NCBI GenBank assembly: GCA_964017155.1
Contig: OZ024864.1
Coordinates: forward strand, 32,619,932-32,683,931
Direction of reading: 5' to 3'
DNA from: Oasisia sp. SBJ-2009
Lineage: Eukaryota > Annelida > Polychaeta > Sabellida > Siboglinidae
Length of the DNA stretch: 64,000 bases
The position numbers and the translations under genes are program-made. Shown one piece after another: positions 50,367-62,884 of the stretch. Within the stretch, counting starts at the first letter, position 1; every line of letters begins with the position of its first letter. The notes beneath the pieces were generated by a model. The model saw only the letters and a list, made by a program, of their open reading frames with translations, did not search any database and was not told the DNA's origin.

Positions 50367-50895
50367 GCACAAGAGGTCAGTGAAGCGTGAATACCTTGTT
50401 ACGTACAAAGGATCAATGAAGCGTGAATACATTGAAACATACAAGGCGTCAGTGAAAGGTGAATGTCATGACCAGTACAAGAGGTCAGTGATACGTGAAT
50501 ACCTTGACATGTTCAAGACGTCAGTGACGCGTGAATGCATCGACACGTACAAGAGATATGTGAAATGTGAATGCATTGACACATACAAGAGATCAGTGAA
50601 GCGTGAATGCATTGACACGTACAAGAGATCAGTGAAGCGTGAATGCATCGACACGTACAAGAGGTCAGTGAAGCGTGAATGCATTGACACATACAAGAAG
50701 TCAGTGAAGTGTGAATGCATTGATTCGTACAAGAGGTCAGTGAAGCGTGAATGCATTGACACGTACAAGAGGTCAGTGAAGCGTGAATGCATTTATACGT
50801 ACAAGAGGTCAGTGAAGCGTGAGTGCATTGACACGTACAAGAGGTCAATGAAGCGTGAATGCACTGACACCCAAGAGATCAGTGACGCGTGAATG
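50367..50895. repeat. 36-bp minisatellite
   Basis: About 14 copies of GTGAAGCGTGAATGCATTGA plus CACGTACAAGAGGTCA occur. The period is a multiple of three, so + and - frames are open (170 codons on +, with repeated KREC-DTYKRSV). The repeat matches at DNA level in all positions, so the frame is not evidence of a gene. Confidence 0.95.
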
Positions 50896-51964
50896 CCTTG
50901 ACATCCCAAACATTGCGTGTAACACGAGCAGTATCTAGTTGAAATCACCCAACAGTAGATATAACACAACACAAAGCCGACCACATTTTCTGTGGGCAAT
51001 TTCATTAGTTGAACTTAAATTCAGCTGTTAAAGCCTCGAAATACTATCAGGCGTTGCTGTACGACACTGCAGCGTGTAGGATGTCTGTCAACTGTGTCCA
51101 ATGGTCTGCTACTGCCGCACGTTACTAATAATACTATTAGAATAATGAACTTTATTTATACATTGGTCTCCATTTAATACCGTGTACACACTACATAGTC
51201 ATCTATAAAACAATATTAGTTATGTATACACAAATAAAATAAAATTAGTTATATAATTGTGACTATGAAAGAAGATTTTTTTTTTAATAAATGAAATTAC
51301 TGCACGGCTTAGCAAAATTAGAAACTAAATATTTTTTTTAAAGCAATTTATTTTAGAAATTAATAGCTATAATAACTTGTTATTAAATAAATAATTATTA
51401 AAATCATGTAGTAGTCTAACAGTAAACACCCTAATAACTAGATATTAAACGCAGGTGATGAATGTTGAAAGTTAGGGACGATTTAAATATGTGTTGGGAC
51501 TCCGTCACATGTTTATCACGTGTCCGTAAATTATACATTAACAGCTAATTTAAAATAGTGCGTCTTGAGACGTGCTTTAAAAGCGTCGCTTGATGAGATC
51601 GACAATGTCTGACAAATGCAAGAGTACAGGTGGTAATTATTCACTCTACTTGAAAGTAGCATTATGCAATTGACATTTAGGCCTTCTGTGCAGATTGGTT
51701 ATCTGACCCACATAAATCAGCTATTTCGGGGGAGTGGTCAAGTATGATATGCGATTTTATTAGCTGTCGTGTGCTTAATTCGGATGTCAGTAGCACATTA
51801 AATATAGCATTAGGCATAATTATCAGAAATGCAAAATGGTTGTCGTGTACCGTTTTACAGGCATAGCCAATTAGGAAACAAGCTTACAATTTCTCAATCA
51901 GTGTAAAACGAACTTTGTTCGAAAAAAGGCCTTGACATTGCAGCCATCATTGTAACTGTGTATT

Positions 51965-51966
<2 letters not shown>
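50896..51966. other. AT-rich stretch without recognised genes
   Basis: I see no coding sequence. Around 51140 AACTTTATTTATACATTGGT looks like an interspersed-repeat tail. GTGCGTCTTGAGACGTGC at about 51560 contains a short inverted repeat. Confidence 0.5.

Positions 51967-52048
<82 letters not shown>
51967..52048. repeat. (TA)n microsatellite
   Basis: About 40 TA units just outside the hAT element's left target duplication. Confidence 0.95.
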
Positions 52049-52051
<3 letters not shown>

Positions 52052-52066
52052 ATGCGCGGTGCCTAT

Positions 52067-54573
52067 CAGGGTTGGCGTTGATTTAATCAAATTTATTAAA
52101 TCATCGATTAAATCATTGATTTAATCAACATGAAAAAATCAAGATATTGATTTTTTCGATTTTTTCGATTTTTTCAGATTGTCTTAAATTTATACTTACC
52201 TGATTACTCACTTTATTTGTGCAAATTTATAATAATAATCCTCAACAATACTCAACAGTAAGACGGCTGACCTGTTGTTATTACTAGGCCCACATGGTTT
52301 TACAGCTGTGCTCAATTAAATATTTGCTTAGTGTATAATGCTTGGACTTTAGTATGTTGTGTTAGGCAAGTGACAGAGGCAAGTGATAGATCTATGTGAT
52401 CACTGGGGCATGACTTTGACTGATTGAGAAGAGAGGGCTTTATCTGTACTGTCACCTGCCAGGGACCAACTGACTGCAGCTAATTGCATGCTTTGATTTA
52501 ATTAATTGATATGTTGTGTCACAGGGAAGCCACATATTTCTTGAGGGGCGGAACTGCCAATCCTAGTGAGAAGCCAGGAAATAAGGGCAGCAATGCACAA
52601 CACAGGGCAGTCTGGTATCTGGCTTAGTAAGTTAGTAGGCAGAACATTCTGATGGTCATTGCGATTGCACATTGTGGTTGACTGGGTGTGTTGCGTCACC
52701 ATGCCACGTCAACTAGATTCTGTGTGGAATTATTTTGAGAAAGTTGTACAAATTGGTAAAACGGGTTGCCGAGCAAAGTGTAAAAGATGCTCCAAGGACA
52801 TCCAAGGAATTGTTGCCAGGATGAAGTGCCACGTGGATATATGCAGACTGCAACGAGAACAAGATGTAGAAGTAACCACACCTGAAGACGTGACAGCTGA
52901 AATGCCACGACCTGTGCCGTCGTCCAACCCAGTGCAGTCACCGATGAGAAAGAGACCGAGGCTGATTGAGTCGTACACGACTCGCTACAAGATGACTGCC
53001 GGGCAAAGTTGCACAATTCGACCGTCAGCATGGCTCTCGATGGCTGGAGTAATATCCACAATGAGCCAATAGTGTGTGCGACTATCACCACTGCTGAAGG
53101 GGAAGTATACATCACCGACACAATCGACACATCTGGTAACAGCCACAGAGCAGAATACTGGGCTGGAATCACAAAAACTGCTATCCAGTCGACAGAACTC
53201 AAATATGGCTGTAAAGTGGGAAGCTTTGTTACTGACAATGCTGCAAATATGGCAAACATGCGAAACATGCTGTGGTACGATGATGAGTTCTCTTCAGTGA
53301 TAACATATGGATGTGGTGCTCATCAAATGAATCTGCTGTCAAAGGACATTGAAATGAGTGGCGTGAAAGAACATGTGGTGAAGATAGTGAAGTACTTCCA
53401 GAAACACGTATCTTCCAGCTGTATGGTATAAAGCAGCCGGGGGACGTAAACTTGTTGTGCCACAAGAAGTATGGTGGAATAGCCTTGTCGACACACTGCA
53501 AAGTTACTTGGACAATTGGGCAATGCTTCTTCTCGTCTGTGAAAATCACAGGGAAGGTATCGACAAACAGATCGCAGTGAAGGTGAAAGACTTTGCACTA
53601 AAGCGTAGTGCTGAAGATTATCTGGAAAGAATGCTCCCGATAGCTGTTGCTTTGGACAAGCTGCAACAATCCAAATGCACACTGAGTCAGGCAGTAGACA
53701 TCTGGTCAGAACTCGAGACAAAACTCACTCCACTACTATCTACAGCAGATCGTAAGAAATTTAATGCAAGCAAATCCACTAGTCTTACTGATGCACACTA
53801 CCTGGCCTACATTCGGGATCCAAAGGTGAACGGGAACACTTTGGATTTAGAACATGTTGACAGTGCTATGCTTTACTGCCGCGAGTATTATCCAGACTGC
53901 ATCCCTACAGTTGTCAAGTTTCGAGCTCGAAGTGCCCCATTCAAAGCGTACATGTTTGAGGACAGTTACTTGCTTGAAGTGAGTTCAGTGGAATGGTGGA
54001 TGGCAATGGAAGGACGCTTTGATGACAAATTCATTCAGTTAATTAAATGCATGCTGTGCTCAGTTGCATCAAGCTCCGATGTGGAACGAGCCTTTTCAAC
54101 ATTTGGTCTTGTGCACAGTAAACTGCGTAACAGGCTTGGAGTAGCAAAAGCAGCCAAACCTGTGTGTTCATATACAGAGTTTTAAATGTGAACATTGCTT
54201 CGGACTCTGACAACTGATATGAAGAGGACAATAATCAGGCTACCAATAATTAATTATTACATGCACCGCAAACTGATTGTTTGTTTTGTTGCATGCTACT
54301 GCCAGTTCATTTACTGTATGTATTTTTAAATAAAGTTTAAATTTGTACATAACAACTTTGCCTTAATTCTTTAGAAATGCTAAGAATGGAATGTTCAGCC
54401 TATTGGGTATATTATGATACTCAACATATTTATTTATTTTCCGAATTACATATTATTTCTTATGATTGTCGGGAATGTTGAAAAAATCGAACAAATCGAT
54501 TTAATCGAAAAAATCCGATTTAACCGAAAAAATCCGATTGATTCGAAAAAATCATGAGTTTTTCCCAACCCTG
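52067..54573. mobile_element. hAT DNA transposon, full length but decayed, with 8-bp target duplication
   Basis: The element starts CAGGGTTGG (52067) and ends CCAACCCTG (54573). The flanks are GTGCCTAT (52059-52066) and GTGCCGAT (54574-54581), an 8-base target duplication with one mismatch, diagnostic for hAT. Subterminal zones on both sides are rich in GATTTAATC and GATTTTTTCGATT repeats. It encodes one transposase, now broken, on the + strand. Confidence 0.93.
52701..54185 (+). pseudogene. hAT transposase, BED finger to C-terminal dimerisation domain, frameshifted
   Basis: The start MPRQLDSVWNYFEKVVQIGK leads into a BED-type zinc finger (CRAKCKRC...MKCHVDIC). The RNase H-like core begins near 53030 with VSMALDGWSNIHNEPIV (first catalytic Asp), then GSFVTDNAANM (second Asp) and YGCGAHQMNLLSKD (the CxxH-type motif of hAT). 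The end carries SSDVERAFSTFGLVHSKLRN, the hAT dimerisation region, and stops at 54183-54185. The frame changes near 53010 and again near 53398. Between BED finger and core only about 60 residues remain, where related transposases have well over 100, so an internal deletion probably caused the first shift. It is not functional as it stands. Confidence 0.9.
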
Positions 54574-54581
54574 GTGCCGAT

Positions 54582-55190
54582 CTACGAGCTATCGTCTTGC
54601 CCGTGCATTCAGTGCGCGTACTGAACTGGAATCGTGTTGAGTTGACGCTCCACGGCTACGCTTCGTATATGCTAACCAGTCGGTCCTAGTGTGGCGAACG
54701 ACGAACAGACAAACTCGGTAACTACTGCTGTGGCATCCGCCCTATCGCGGGACCCTACGGCTGCATAGCGATGATAGCGCTACGAGTGCGGGTAACTGGG
54801 ACACGGGCTGGAAGCACTGGGTGATATGGTTTGACGTGTCGTGAGTCGGTGTTATGGATGACTGCGTCATGTGGGTCTATTTCTGTAGGAAATACGTCAT
54901 TGTGTCACAGTGGCCGAGTGACAGACCAAAAATCACTGGAGAGCATTCTCACAAGATCGACCATTAACATTGGACTTGGTTTCAAGATCATTCATTTCGT
55001 CAGTTATATAGCTACCGACTCAAGAACATATTTTATCAATCGGCACTCGCTACAGGCAGCAAGACATACTCGCGTCAACGGATTCATATACAAGTAATCA
55101 TTTGGGAAGGTATGTACGTACGTAGCCGTTGTAATGAACACACATAAAAACTGTTGTATTTGACAGGAACATAACGTCGATGGTAACGTT
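54582..55190. other. Unannotated stretch right of the hAT element
   Basis: Mixed composition with some CpG; no recognisable gene, only short frames without motifs. Confidence 0.4.
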
Positions 55191-55194
55191 TCTG

Positions 55195-55340
55195 TTTGGA
55201 TGTACACTGTAGAAACCTGAGAGGGGGTATACACGTACAGTTTTGGTGTACACTGTAGTAACCTGAGAGGGGGTATACACGTACAGTTTTGGTGTAGTCT
55301 GTAGTAACCTGAGAACGGTATACACGTACAGTTTGGAGAT
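55195..55340. repeat. 46-bp tandem repeat, 3 copies
   Basis: TGTACACTGTAGTAACCTGA plus GAGGGGGTATACACGTACAG is repeated three times; the third copy is shorter. Confidence 0.85.
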
Positions 55341-55564
55341 TCATGCGTGCTTGAGTCATACCCAGGAGCGGCCTTGGTTGTGGAATATGACCAGGTGCGG
55401 ACGGCGAGTTTAGGAGAGGGGCAATATACCTCCAAGTGTACCCTTTGACGTTTGTCAAACAATAAACACCACTGGCACGGTCGGGTCATGATGACATCGA
55501 TTTGGGGTTGGGGGCACATTCGAAAAATGTCTACGGAAAATACCAAAATCTACCTATAAGGACA

Positions 55565-56240
55565 GGTCACCGTGACACAGCTCATTGTAGTAAATCATGA
55601 CACAGCCCACCGTGACACAGATCATTGTACTACATCATGACACAGCCCACTGTGACACGACTCTTTGTACTACACTGTGACACAGCCCACTGTGACACAG
55701 CTCCTTGTACTACACCGTGACACAGCCCACTGTGACACAGCTCCTTGTACCACACCGTGACACAGCCCACTGTGACACAGCTCCTTGTACTACACCGTGA
55801 CACAGCCCACTGTGACACAGCTCCTTGTACTACACCGTGACACAACCCACTGTGACACAGCTCCTTGTGCCACACCGTGACACAGCCCACTGTGACACAG
55901 CTCCTTGCACTACATCGTGACACAGCCCACTGTGACACAGCTCCTTGTACTACATTGGGACACAGCCCACTGTGACACACAGCTCCTTTTACTACACCGT
56001 GACACAACCCACTGTGACACAGCTCCTTGTACTATATCATGACACAGCCCACTGTGACACAGCTCCTTGTACTACACCGTGACACAGCCCACTGTGACAC
56101 AGCTCCTTGTACTATATCATGACACAGCCCACTGTGATGCAGCTACTTGTACTACACCGTGACACAGCTCCTTGAACTACACCATGACACAGCCCAATGT
56201 GACACAGCTCCTTGTACTACATTACTACATTGTGACACAG
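55565..56240. repeat. 40-bp minisatellite
   Basis: About 16 copies of CACAGCCCACTGTGACACAG plus CTCCTTGTACTACACCGTGA, with scattered substitutions and a few indels. The period is not a multiple of three; the 125-codon frame on minus is a repeat by-product. The core CACTGTGACACAG resembles the motif of the SUCLG1 intron 2 array, but the units differ. Confidence 0.95.
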
Positions 56241-56274
56241 CCCACATACATTTTTAGTTTACGTACCACCTGTG

Positions 56275-56620
56275 TAAAGAAAACTCTAAATAGCTGTCTG
56301 TTAGTGAACTTTGGAACTCTAAATAACTGTCTGTCGGTGAACTTTGGAACTCTAAATAACTGTCTGGCAGTGAACTTTGGAACTCTAAATAACTGTCTGT
56401 CAGTGAACATTTGAACTCTAAATAGCTGTCTGTCAGTGAACTTTGGAACTCTAAATAACTGTCTGTCAGTGAACTTTGGAACTCTAAATAACTGTCTGGC
56501 AGTGAACTTTGGAACTCTAAATAACTGTCTGTCAGTGAACATTTGAACTCTAAATAACTGTCTGTCAGTGAACTTTGGAACTCTAAATAACTGCCTGTCA
56601 GTGAACATTGAAGTCTAAAT
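56275..56620. repeat. 33-bp minisatellite
   Basis: About 10 copies of GGAACTCTAAATAACTGTCT plus GTCAGTGAACTTT. The next 100 bases contain a shorter, looser repeat, TCTCAAATTACCCGTGG. Confidence 0.95.
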
Positions 56621-56744
56621 AACTGTTTATCGGGTTACCCGTGGTCTCTCAAATTACTCAGGATGTATCACAATACCCATAGTCTCTCAAATTACCCGTG
56701 GTGTATCATAATGCCCGTGGTCTATCAAATTACCCGTGGACATT

Positions 56745-56960
56745 TCCAATGACTCTGAGTTCGATTCTACTTGTGCCGTTTCGAACATTGAGCAAGTTGG
56801 GCAGGTTCTTTCCCTCGACGTGGCCTGCCCCTATTCACTCGGCTGTACGACCACCTATAGACAGTGGTGGACATTTGTGAGCAAATACTCTTCGCCCATG
56901 TATTGCAGCGTGGCTGAATGTTTCCTACATAGGTCAATGTGGCATTCGATTGCGCAGACT
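56745..56960 (+). repeat. Degenerate SINE copy
   Basis: GAGTTCGATTCTACTTGTGC (B-box region), GAGCAAGTTGGGCAGG and CTATTCACTCGGCTGTACGA match the SINE body at 22596 in order. The head and 3' tail are eroded. Confidence 0.55.
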
Positions 56961-57701
56961 GAGCAGGCGATTCACACAATCCTCATGATGAAAAAGTACC
57001 ATGTAAGAAGGTAATTTACTATTAGTAAGGTAACATCGTTAACGTCTGCCGCCACCAGCGTTCCTACATACACGTCGGTTCTCCACAGAACCATCTGTGC
57101 ACGGCGCTGGTTCCTTACTCCCGAAAACGGCTTGGTCGAAGCTGAGCCGCCGGCGAACTGAAGGTGGATGCGTCAACGTCAATATACACCGTTGGGATCT
57201 ACGGGAAAGTGTAATACATGCAGACGATGAGACTCAACACACAACAGCCCACACCACCACTCACTCCTCTCTCTACAGTGCCATCGGCGAGCAGGCGACA
57301 CGGGGTGACTGCTCAACGACCCGTTACACCGCCAGTCTAGGCAGTAGACAGACGCGATAGGTGATGTCATTACAACCTGGGTCAGTGTATAATTACGATG
57401 TGGCGCCGCTGCTGTTTTTGAGTCGTGTTGCTTTTGTAACCACGACGCATTCATTCTGGTATGTGTTGTATGCTTTCTCGACTTACATGCCGCGCTCAAA
57501 AGCCAGTCTATCAATATGGGTTCTTTTATATGTATTGTATAGAACACCATTGTGCTTCAGATAGTTATCTACCCCACTGTTGGTGTTATCGTAACTCGAG
57601 TCGTTCTTGCATAATGCCCCACCGCCCCCATTTTTTAGTTCGCATACACAGTACATAGTCGGAGAGCTATGCGTCACGCGAACCCGTCATTTAGGTCAAC
57701 G

Positions 57702-57745
57702 TTGTGTGGTGTTACGTTCACAGCCGTGAACGTAACGCCACACAA
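57702..57745. repeat. 20-bp perfect-type hairpin with 4-base loop
   Basis: TTGTGTGGTGTTACGTTCAC, the loop AGCC, then GTGAACGTAACGCCACACAA; 19 of 20 positions pair. No poly-T follows, and no known RNA is recognised. Confidence 0.8.
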
Positions 57746-58125
57746 AGTCCTGTCAGGTGAACGCGTCGTATAAAGAGTCAACGACGATATGCTGTCATAG
57801 CGCGGTAATGACGATATCAACTTCGACAGTTTGAATCCAGTAGTCGTACGAAAGGACAATCTATCTCTCTTCTACCAGAAAAAGATACACGGAAAGGGAA
57901 CACATGCACTCGGCTTTAATACTGGTCGCAGGTTGAAGCAATGCAATTAATCGCCCCACTAGGGAGGCAAACTAGCGGGGATAATTCAGTGACCTGCGGC
58001 ACGGCGGCCTCGTTAAGGCAGTGCTCAGGTCATTATGCAGGTGTGAGAGAGGTATGTGTACACATGATTACAATAGTACGTTACACTATACGAAGTTATG
58101 TAGCAAATACATGTTCTGTGACTTT

Positions 58126-58918
58126 TTGGCTCACAGTAGGCTGTGTGGTTTACAGTATGCTGTATGACTCACAGTAGGCTGTATGACTCACAGTAGGCTG
58201 TATGACGCACAGCAGGCTGTATGACTCACAGTAGGCTGTATGACGCACAGTAGGCTGTATGACTCACAGTAGGCTGTATGACTCACAGTAGGCTGTATGA
58301 CTCATAGTAGGCTGTATGACTCACAGTAGACTGTATGACTCACAGTAGGCTGTATGGCTCACAGTAGACTGTATGACTCACAGTAGGCTGTAAGGCTCAC
58401 AGTAGACTGTATGACTCACAGTAGGCTGTATGGCTTACAGTAGACTGTATGTCTCACAGTAGGCTGTATAACTCACAGTAGGCTGTATGACTCACAGTAG
58501 GCTGTATGACTCACAGTAGGCTGTGTGACTCACAGTAGACTGTATGGCTCACAGTAGACTGTATGACTCACACTAGACTATATGACTCACAGTAGGCTGT
58601 ATGGCTCACAGTAGGCTGTATAACTCACAGTAAACTGTATGACTCACAGTAGGCTGTATGACTCACAGTAGGTTGTATGACTCACAGTAGACTGTATGAC
58701 TCACAGTAGGCTGTATGGCTCACAGTAGGCTGTATGGCTCACAGTAGACTGTATGACTCACAGTAGGTTGTATGACTCACAGTGGGCTGTATGGCTCACA
58801 GTAGGCTGTATGACTCACAGTAGACTGTATGACTCACAGTAGGCTGTATGACTCACAATAGGCTGCATGACTCACAGTAGGCTGTATGGCTCACAGTCGG
58901 CTGTATGGCTCACAGTCG
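58126..58918. repeat. 19-bp minisatellite
   Basis: About 41 copies of GGCTGTATGACTCACAGTA, with A/G variation (GACTGTATGGCTCACAGTA) but very constant length. Confidence 0.97.
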
Positions 58919-59164
58919 GATTTCTTCTAGGCAACCACATAATGACGTTAGGTTAAGTTTAAGTGTGCTTTAAGTGTGCTTTAAATTTATGTTGGACATT
59001 TTCCACTAACCAGCAAGGTAGAATCATTTGCAAATAAGAACAGATCACAATTTACACTTTGAATAATTTGAATTGTGAAATTGAACATAAAACTGTCTTA
59101 ATATATGTTATATTAGACATTTTGTTCAAATTGTTAACGGCATAAATTTCACCAACACGCACAC

Positions 59165-59382
<218 letters not shown>

Positions 59383-59904
59383 CTGTATATTCGTTTTGCT
59401 AGAGCCGGACAACCTACATTCATGCTTAAGATAAAGATTATAAATAATTACGTAAAACGCACACCGACGTCGTCAGCCATGCAATAAACAAATACTAATA
59501 TTGTTGTTATATCAATATCGGATATCCATGGAAACAAGCAAAACTATCATCAATAATGCATACATCGAAAGCAGGTAATTACTTTACTTGGCTGGCGGTC
59601 GCGCGGACGTGGTGATACCAGCGGGCGCCGTGTGCGTGTCGCTGCCGAAGACTCGTGTAAGGATCTAATTAAAACGTTCAATTCATATCGCGTGCTTCCA
59701 GCCGACAAAGCCTGCTGCGCCGCGAACTCGCCATCTCAAATTCCCGTTACGCCCGCCACCCAACCAACCAACGTCCGCTGTGCGTTTTCGTCGCGAAAAC
59801 CGTTCATTCTCTGAGCCGTACGCGACACAATAATACACTTGCTCGATCGATGGGACGCGGCCAGGGACGGAACCACGGTTAAAGGTAAGCGCACTATCCT
59901 GTCC

Positions 59905-60145
59905 ACGAGACCGCTCGAAGCGCTTTACATTTTATTCACTGGCATACCTGTTCAGTCGAACACCATCTCGACTTCTGTGAGAAGTATCCAGCCACACTGA
60001 AATTACTGCACGAAGATAAACACCTACCTGTGCTAGTGTCTGTTGTCGGACACTTATTCAGACAGCTGATTGAACTGGACCAACGAAGTACAGAGAAAGA
60101 CCTCCGAGGTTCGACCCGGTGACACAGGGTTCGAACCCCAGTTGT
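59905..60145 (-). repeat. Degenerate SINE copy
   Basis: CGAAGCGCTTTACATTTTAT, AGTATCCAGCCACACTGAAA and CAGGGTTCGAACCCCAGTTG (inverted B box) follow the order of the SINE at 62398-62728 on the minus strand. Confidence 0.65.
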
Positions 60146-60149
60146 CCTG

Positions 60150-62336
60150 GTTAAGAGTCGAGTGCTATGGCAGTGAATCACTGCGTTCTATATTTACGGT
60201 GAATATGGAGATAAAAATAGATCAACGTTGACTTTTTGTCAATAATCCATACGTGAAAGCCATATATTATATACGGCATCGTGTGTGAGAGGTGAGAGGT
60301 TGACCTTGTGTCCCTCTGCATAGCGACCACCTTTCGTGCATGGCCAAAGGACCTTTGCAGAATGGGTGGCCGGTAAAATGAGGAACTTTTGTATGTACAA
60401 ACAGTGCTTGGATTTTCGTAAAAATCAATGAACGTTTCTATAATACTCAGAAAGCTAGTAGTGTTAGCACGTGCCTTGATCAGATTTGAATTGGCTAATT
60501 CGGTAACAAACAGACGGTATAAAAACGTTGACTGCAAATACGCCAACACATTAGAATGTGTCACATTTACCGCACGTGGACTACTATGAGTGAATGTTTT
60601 GTTGTGTTCCGGCTACGACCTGTCAAAATCGCAGCCATAGAAATGAATCACAGTTTGGAATTCATCTTTGTGTGCGCTTGTTTACACAAACTTAGGTTTA
60701 TAGAAGCAATAAAACTATGCAGAAGTGTTGACTATGAACACATAGGAGCACATACATCACTGTGTGGTGACTGTAGTGATTACGGTTATCAGTTAACAAG
60801 CGTCATAAATAGTGGCTTCGTAGAACAAACAAAAACGTTGTTAAAAATAATAATTAAAAGAACGCCTCTCCTAGGTCCTATCGACGCAAAGCGGAGTCCC
60901 CAATTTGGCCTAAGCTACACGTTGTTACACGGCCAAAACATGTCTTAGTAATTTAAAATTATACATTCATTTGTCTACATGCATTCGTGCCTGTGATTAA
61001 CTCATGTTTCCTGTCTGTCGCCACGCAGTGCCAAGCCTATATTTTGAACTCACGCAACTGTTCGCACAGCGAGTAAACACAATGGACGACGACAGATATC
61101 CATGCCATTGTCACAACCCGGGCGCAGCTTGAGGCACACTCTATGTATTTACCCCTCCCCCCCCCCCCCCGGTCGGAGATAACAACACACATCTCCAGGG
61201 CTGTGGGAATGTGAATGGGATAGGTCTATTGTGGTTGATTTACGACGTTTGCATTCGCACGCGCGGTGGCACTCACTCGCGTAAGCACGTACGCACGTAC
61301 GCACGTACGAACGCACACATGCACGCGCATGCAAACACTTAAGCACGCACAGCCGGACACATACAGCTAGACTAAGAGACAAATCCGATAAAGAGGTTAA
61401 CCACTTTTTGATCTTGATAAATAATGAATGCTCCCTACAGACAGCGGCGTGTCTGAAGAACTGGGAATTCAACGATTAGCTCTAAAAGTGTTAAACTTAA
61501 CGTGTCTCCGTTTAGGGAAATCACGGTTTAACTGTTAGTGAGCGAATCCAGATTTTATATGAATGGATTGCTGGGAGTCTCCTACCAACTGATATACACG
61601 CAGATTATCATGTCCATAAGTGAGCAAAAGCCCCTAGGGCCGACTTCGATTGGCCTACTGGAGGGCCCAGCTGTTGATTTTCCCATTGGCGGCCATGTTA
61701 ACGTTTTGTCAGATTATAAGGAAACTGGACCTGAGATTTTTTCATTTTAACACAATCACTGCAGTCATGTCACTGATATGCTGATAAAATTTCGTCAAAA
61801 AAGTATATATGTCAGGCTCTCTTAAAATATATGCAAGTGAACTGCCCCTCAATATTGACCAAACTGAGCACGCTTTTCTGCATCCGCAGGCGCAGGATGC
61901 AGGAACAAATGGCTAAAAATCACTACGCCAACTACACTCTGCCTAACATGCGTCATTGCACTGCAGGTACATCATAGCACTGAACCTACTAGTATGCCTG
62001 TCCTACTGTACTCATTTCACATAAAAAGAATTTTTCTAAATCTCAAATGACACAATTATTAAGGTACTACATTCGTACGGGTTACAACAGGAAGTCTAAC
62101 TGTGCTGTGACCCCTGGCATCACTCGCGTAACCCTAACGTTGTATCCGGTTTACACTGCGCACGCTGTACCACGAGAGTAATCCAACTGAACAGCGAAGA
62201 TCGTGATTACGGAGATAAACCCGTTACGTAACTAAATTAAATAAAGTAATTAGTTGTTCATTGTGTAAATTGTGATGTTCATCTTCTTAGTGTTAAATTA
62301 TAATGCATAGAATGTGGTGACTTTAATGCATATTTA
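60150..62336. other. No recognised gene
   Basis: It contains a poly-C tract (61157-61170) and an ACGTACGC-type alternating tract (61277-61330). Frames of 107-130 codons here show no known motif. TTTCCCATTGGCGGCCATGT near 61680 looks unique. Confidence 0.4.
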
Positions 62337-62397
62337 AAGGAATACTCCAGTCAGTGAGAGAGTCACAGCATTTACTTAATATGTAAAAAAAAAGTAA

Positions 62398-62728
62398 AGG
62401 CAAGTTCTTATATAGCGCAGTATCCAGTCCTCAGGACCGTTCGAAGCGCTTTTACACTTTACTTCCCTCTGACAGACCTGTTCACTCAGACACCATCTCC
62501 GCTTCTCTGGGAAGCATCCAGCCATATGCTACAATTAATGCGCGAAGGTTGCTCGTACACATATTCACCATTGTCTATAGCCAGGTACTCATGTATACAG
62601 CTGAATGAACTGGAGCAATGTAGAGTGAAAAAAATGTTTCCAAGGTTTTAACACCGCAGCACAGGATTCGAACCCGGGTTCTCGTAGTCGAGAGTCCGAA
62701 GCTATACCCCTGAGCCATTGCGCTCTAC
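62398..62728 (-). mobile_element. tRNA-derived SINE, near full length, inserted in the foldback element
   Basis: On the minus strand: head GAGCGCAATGGCTCAGGGGT, B box GGGTTCGAATCC, body GAGCAATG... and tail ending CTGAGGACTGGATACTGCGC with TATATAAGAACTTGCC. It is the same family as 22596 and 44015. An A-rich stretch (rc TTTACTTTTTTTT) follows its 3' end. Confidence 0.85.
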
Positions 62729-62848
62729 ACAATCTGCATAATATATTGGTTGTGCATAGTATCTGTGCACAAAGATTGTTAATACACAATTAATTATAGT
62801 ATAATTATATCAGAAACACTCCATGCTGGATTCATCTTGAGACTAATG

Positions 62849-62884
62849 CGCCAGTGACGTAAACCACTTACGTCACTGGCGCAT
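62849..62884. repeat. Near-perfect hairpin GCGCCAGTGACGTAA / TTACGTCACTGGCGC
   Basis: The inverted arms are separated by a few bases. A second hairpin with the same arms lies at 63007-63047. Both belong to the foldback element and contain the CRE-like TGACGT. Confidence 0.85.

Noticed and set aside
55630..56007. 125-codon repeat frame on the minus strand
   Set aside because: Translation of the 40-bp minisatellite, kept open only by chance over three unit phases.
60556..60948. 130-codon plus frame
   Set aside because: Normal composition, but no recognised motif, no splice or promoter context, and no repeat link; not enough support for a gene call.
62640..62728. tRNA gene on the minus strand
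   Set aside because: It is the tRNA-like head of a SINE; body and tail of the family follow.
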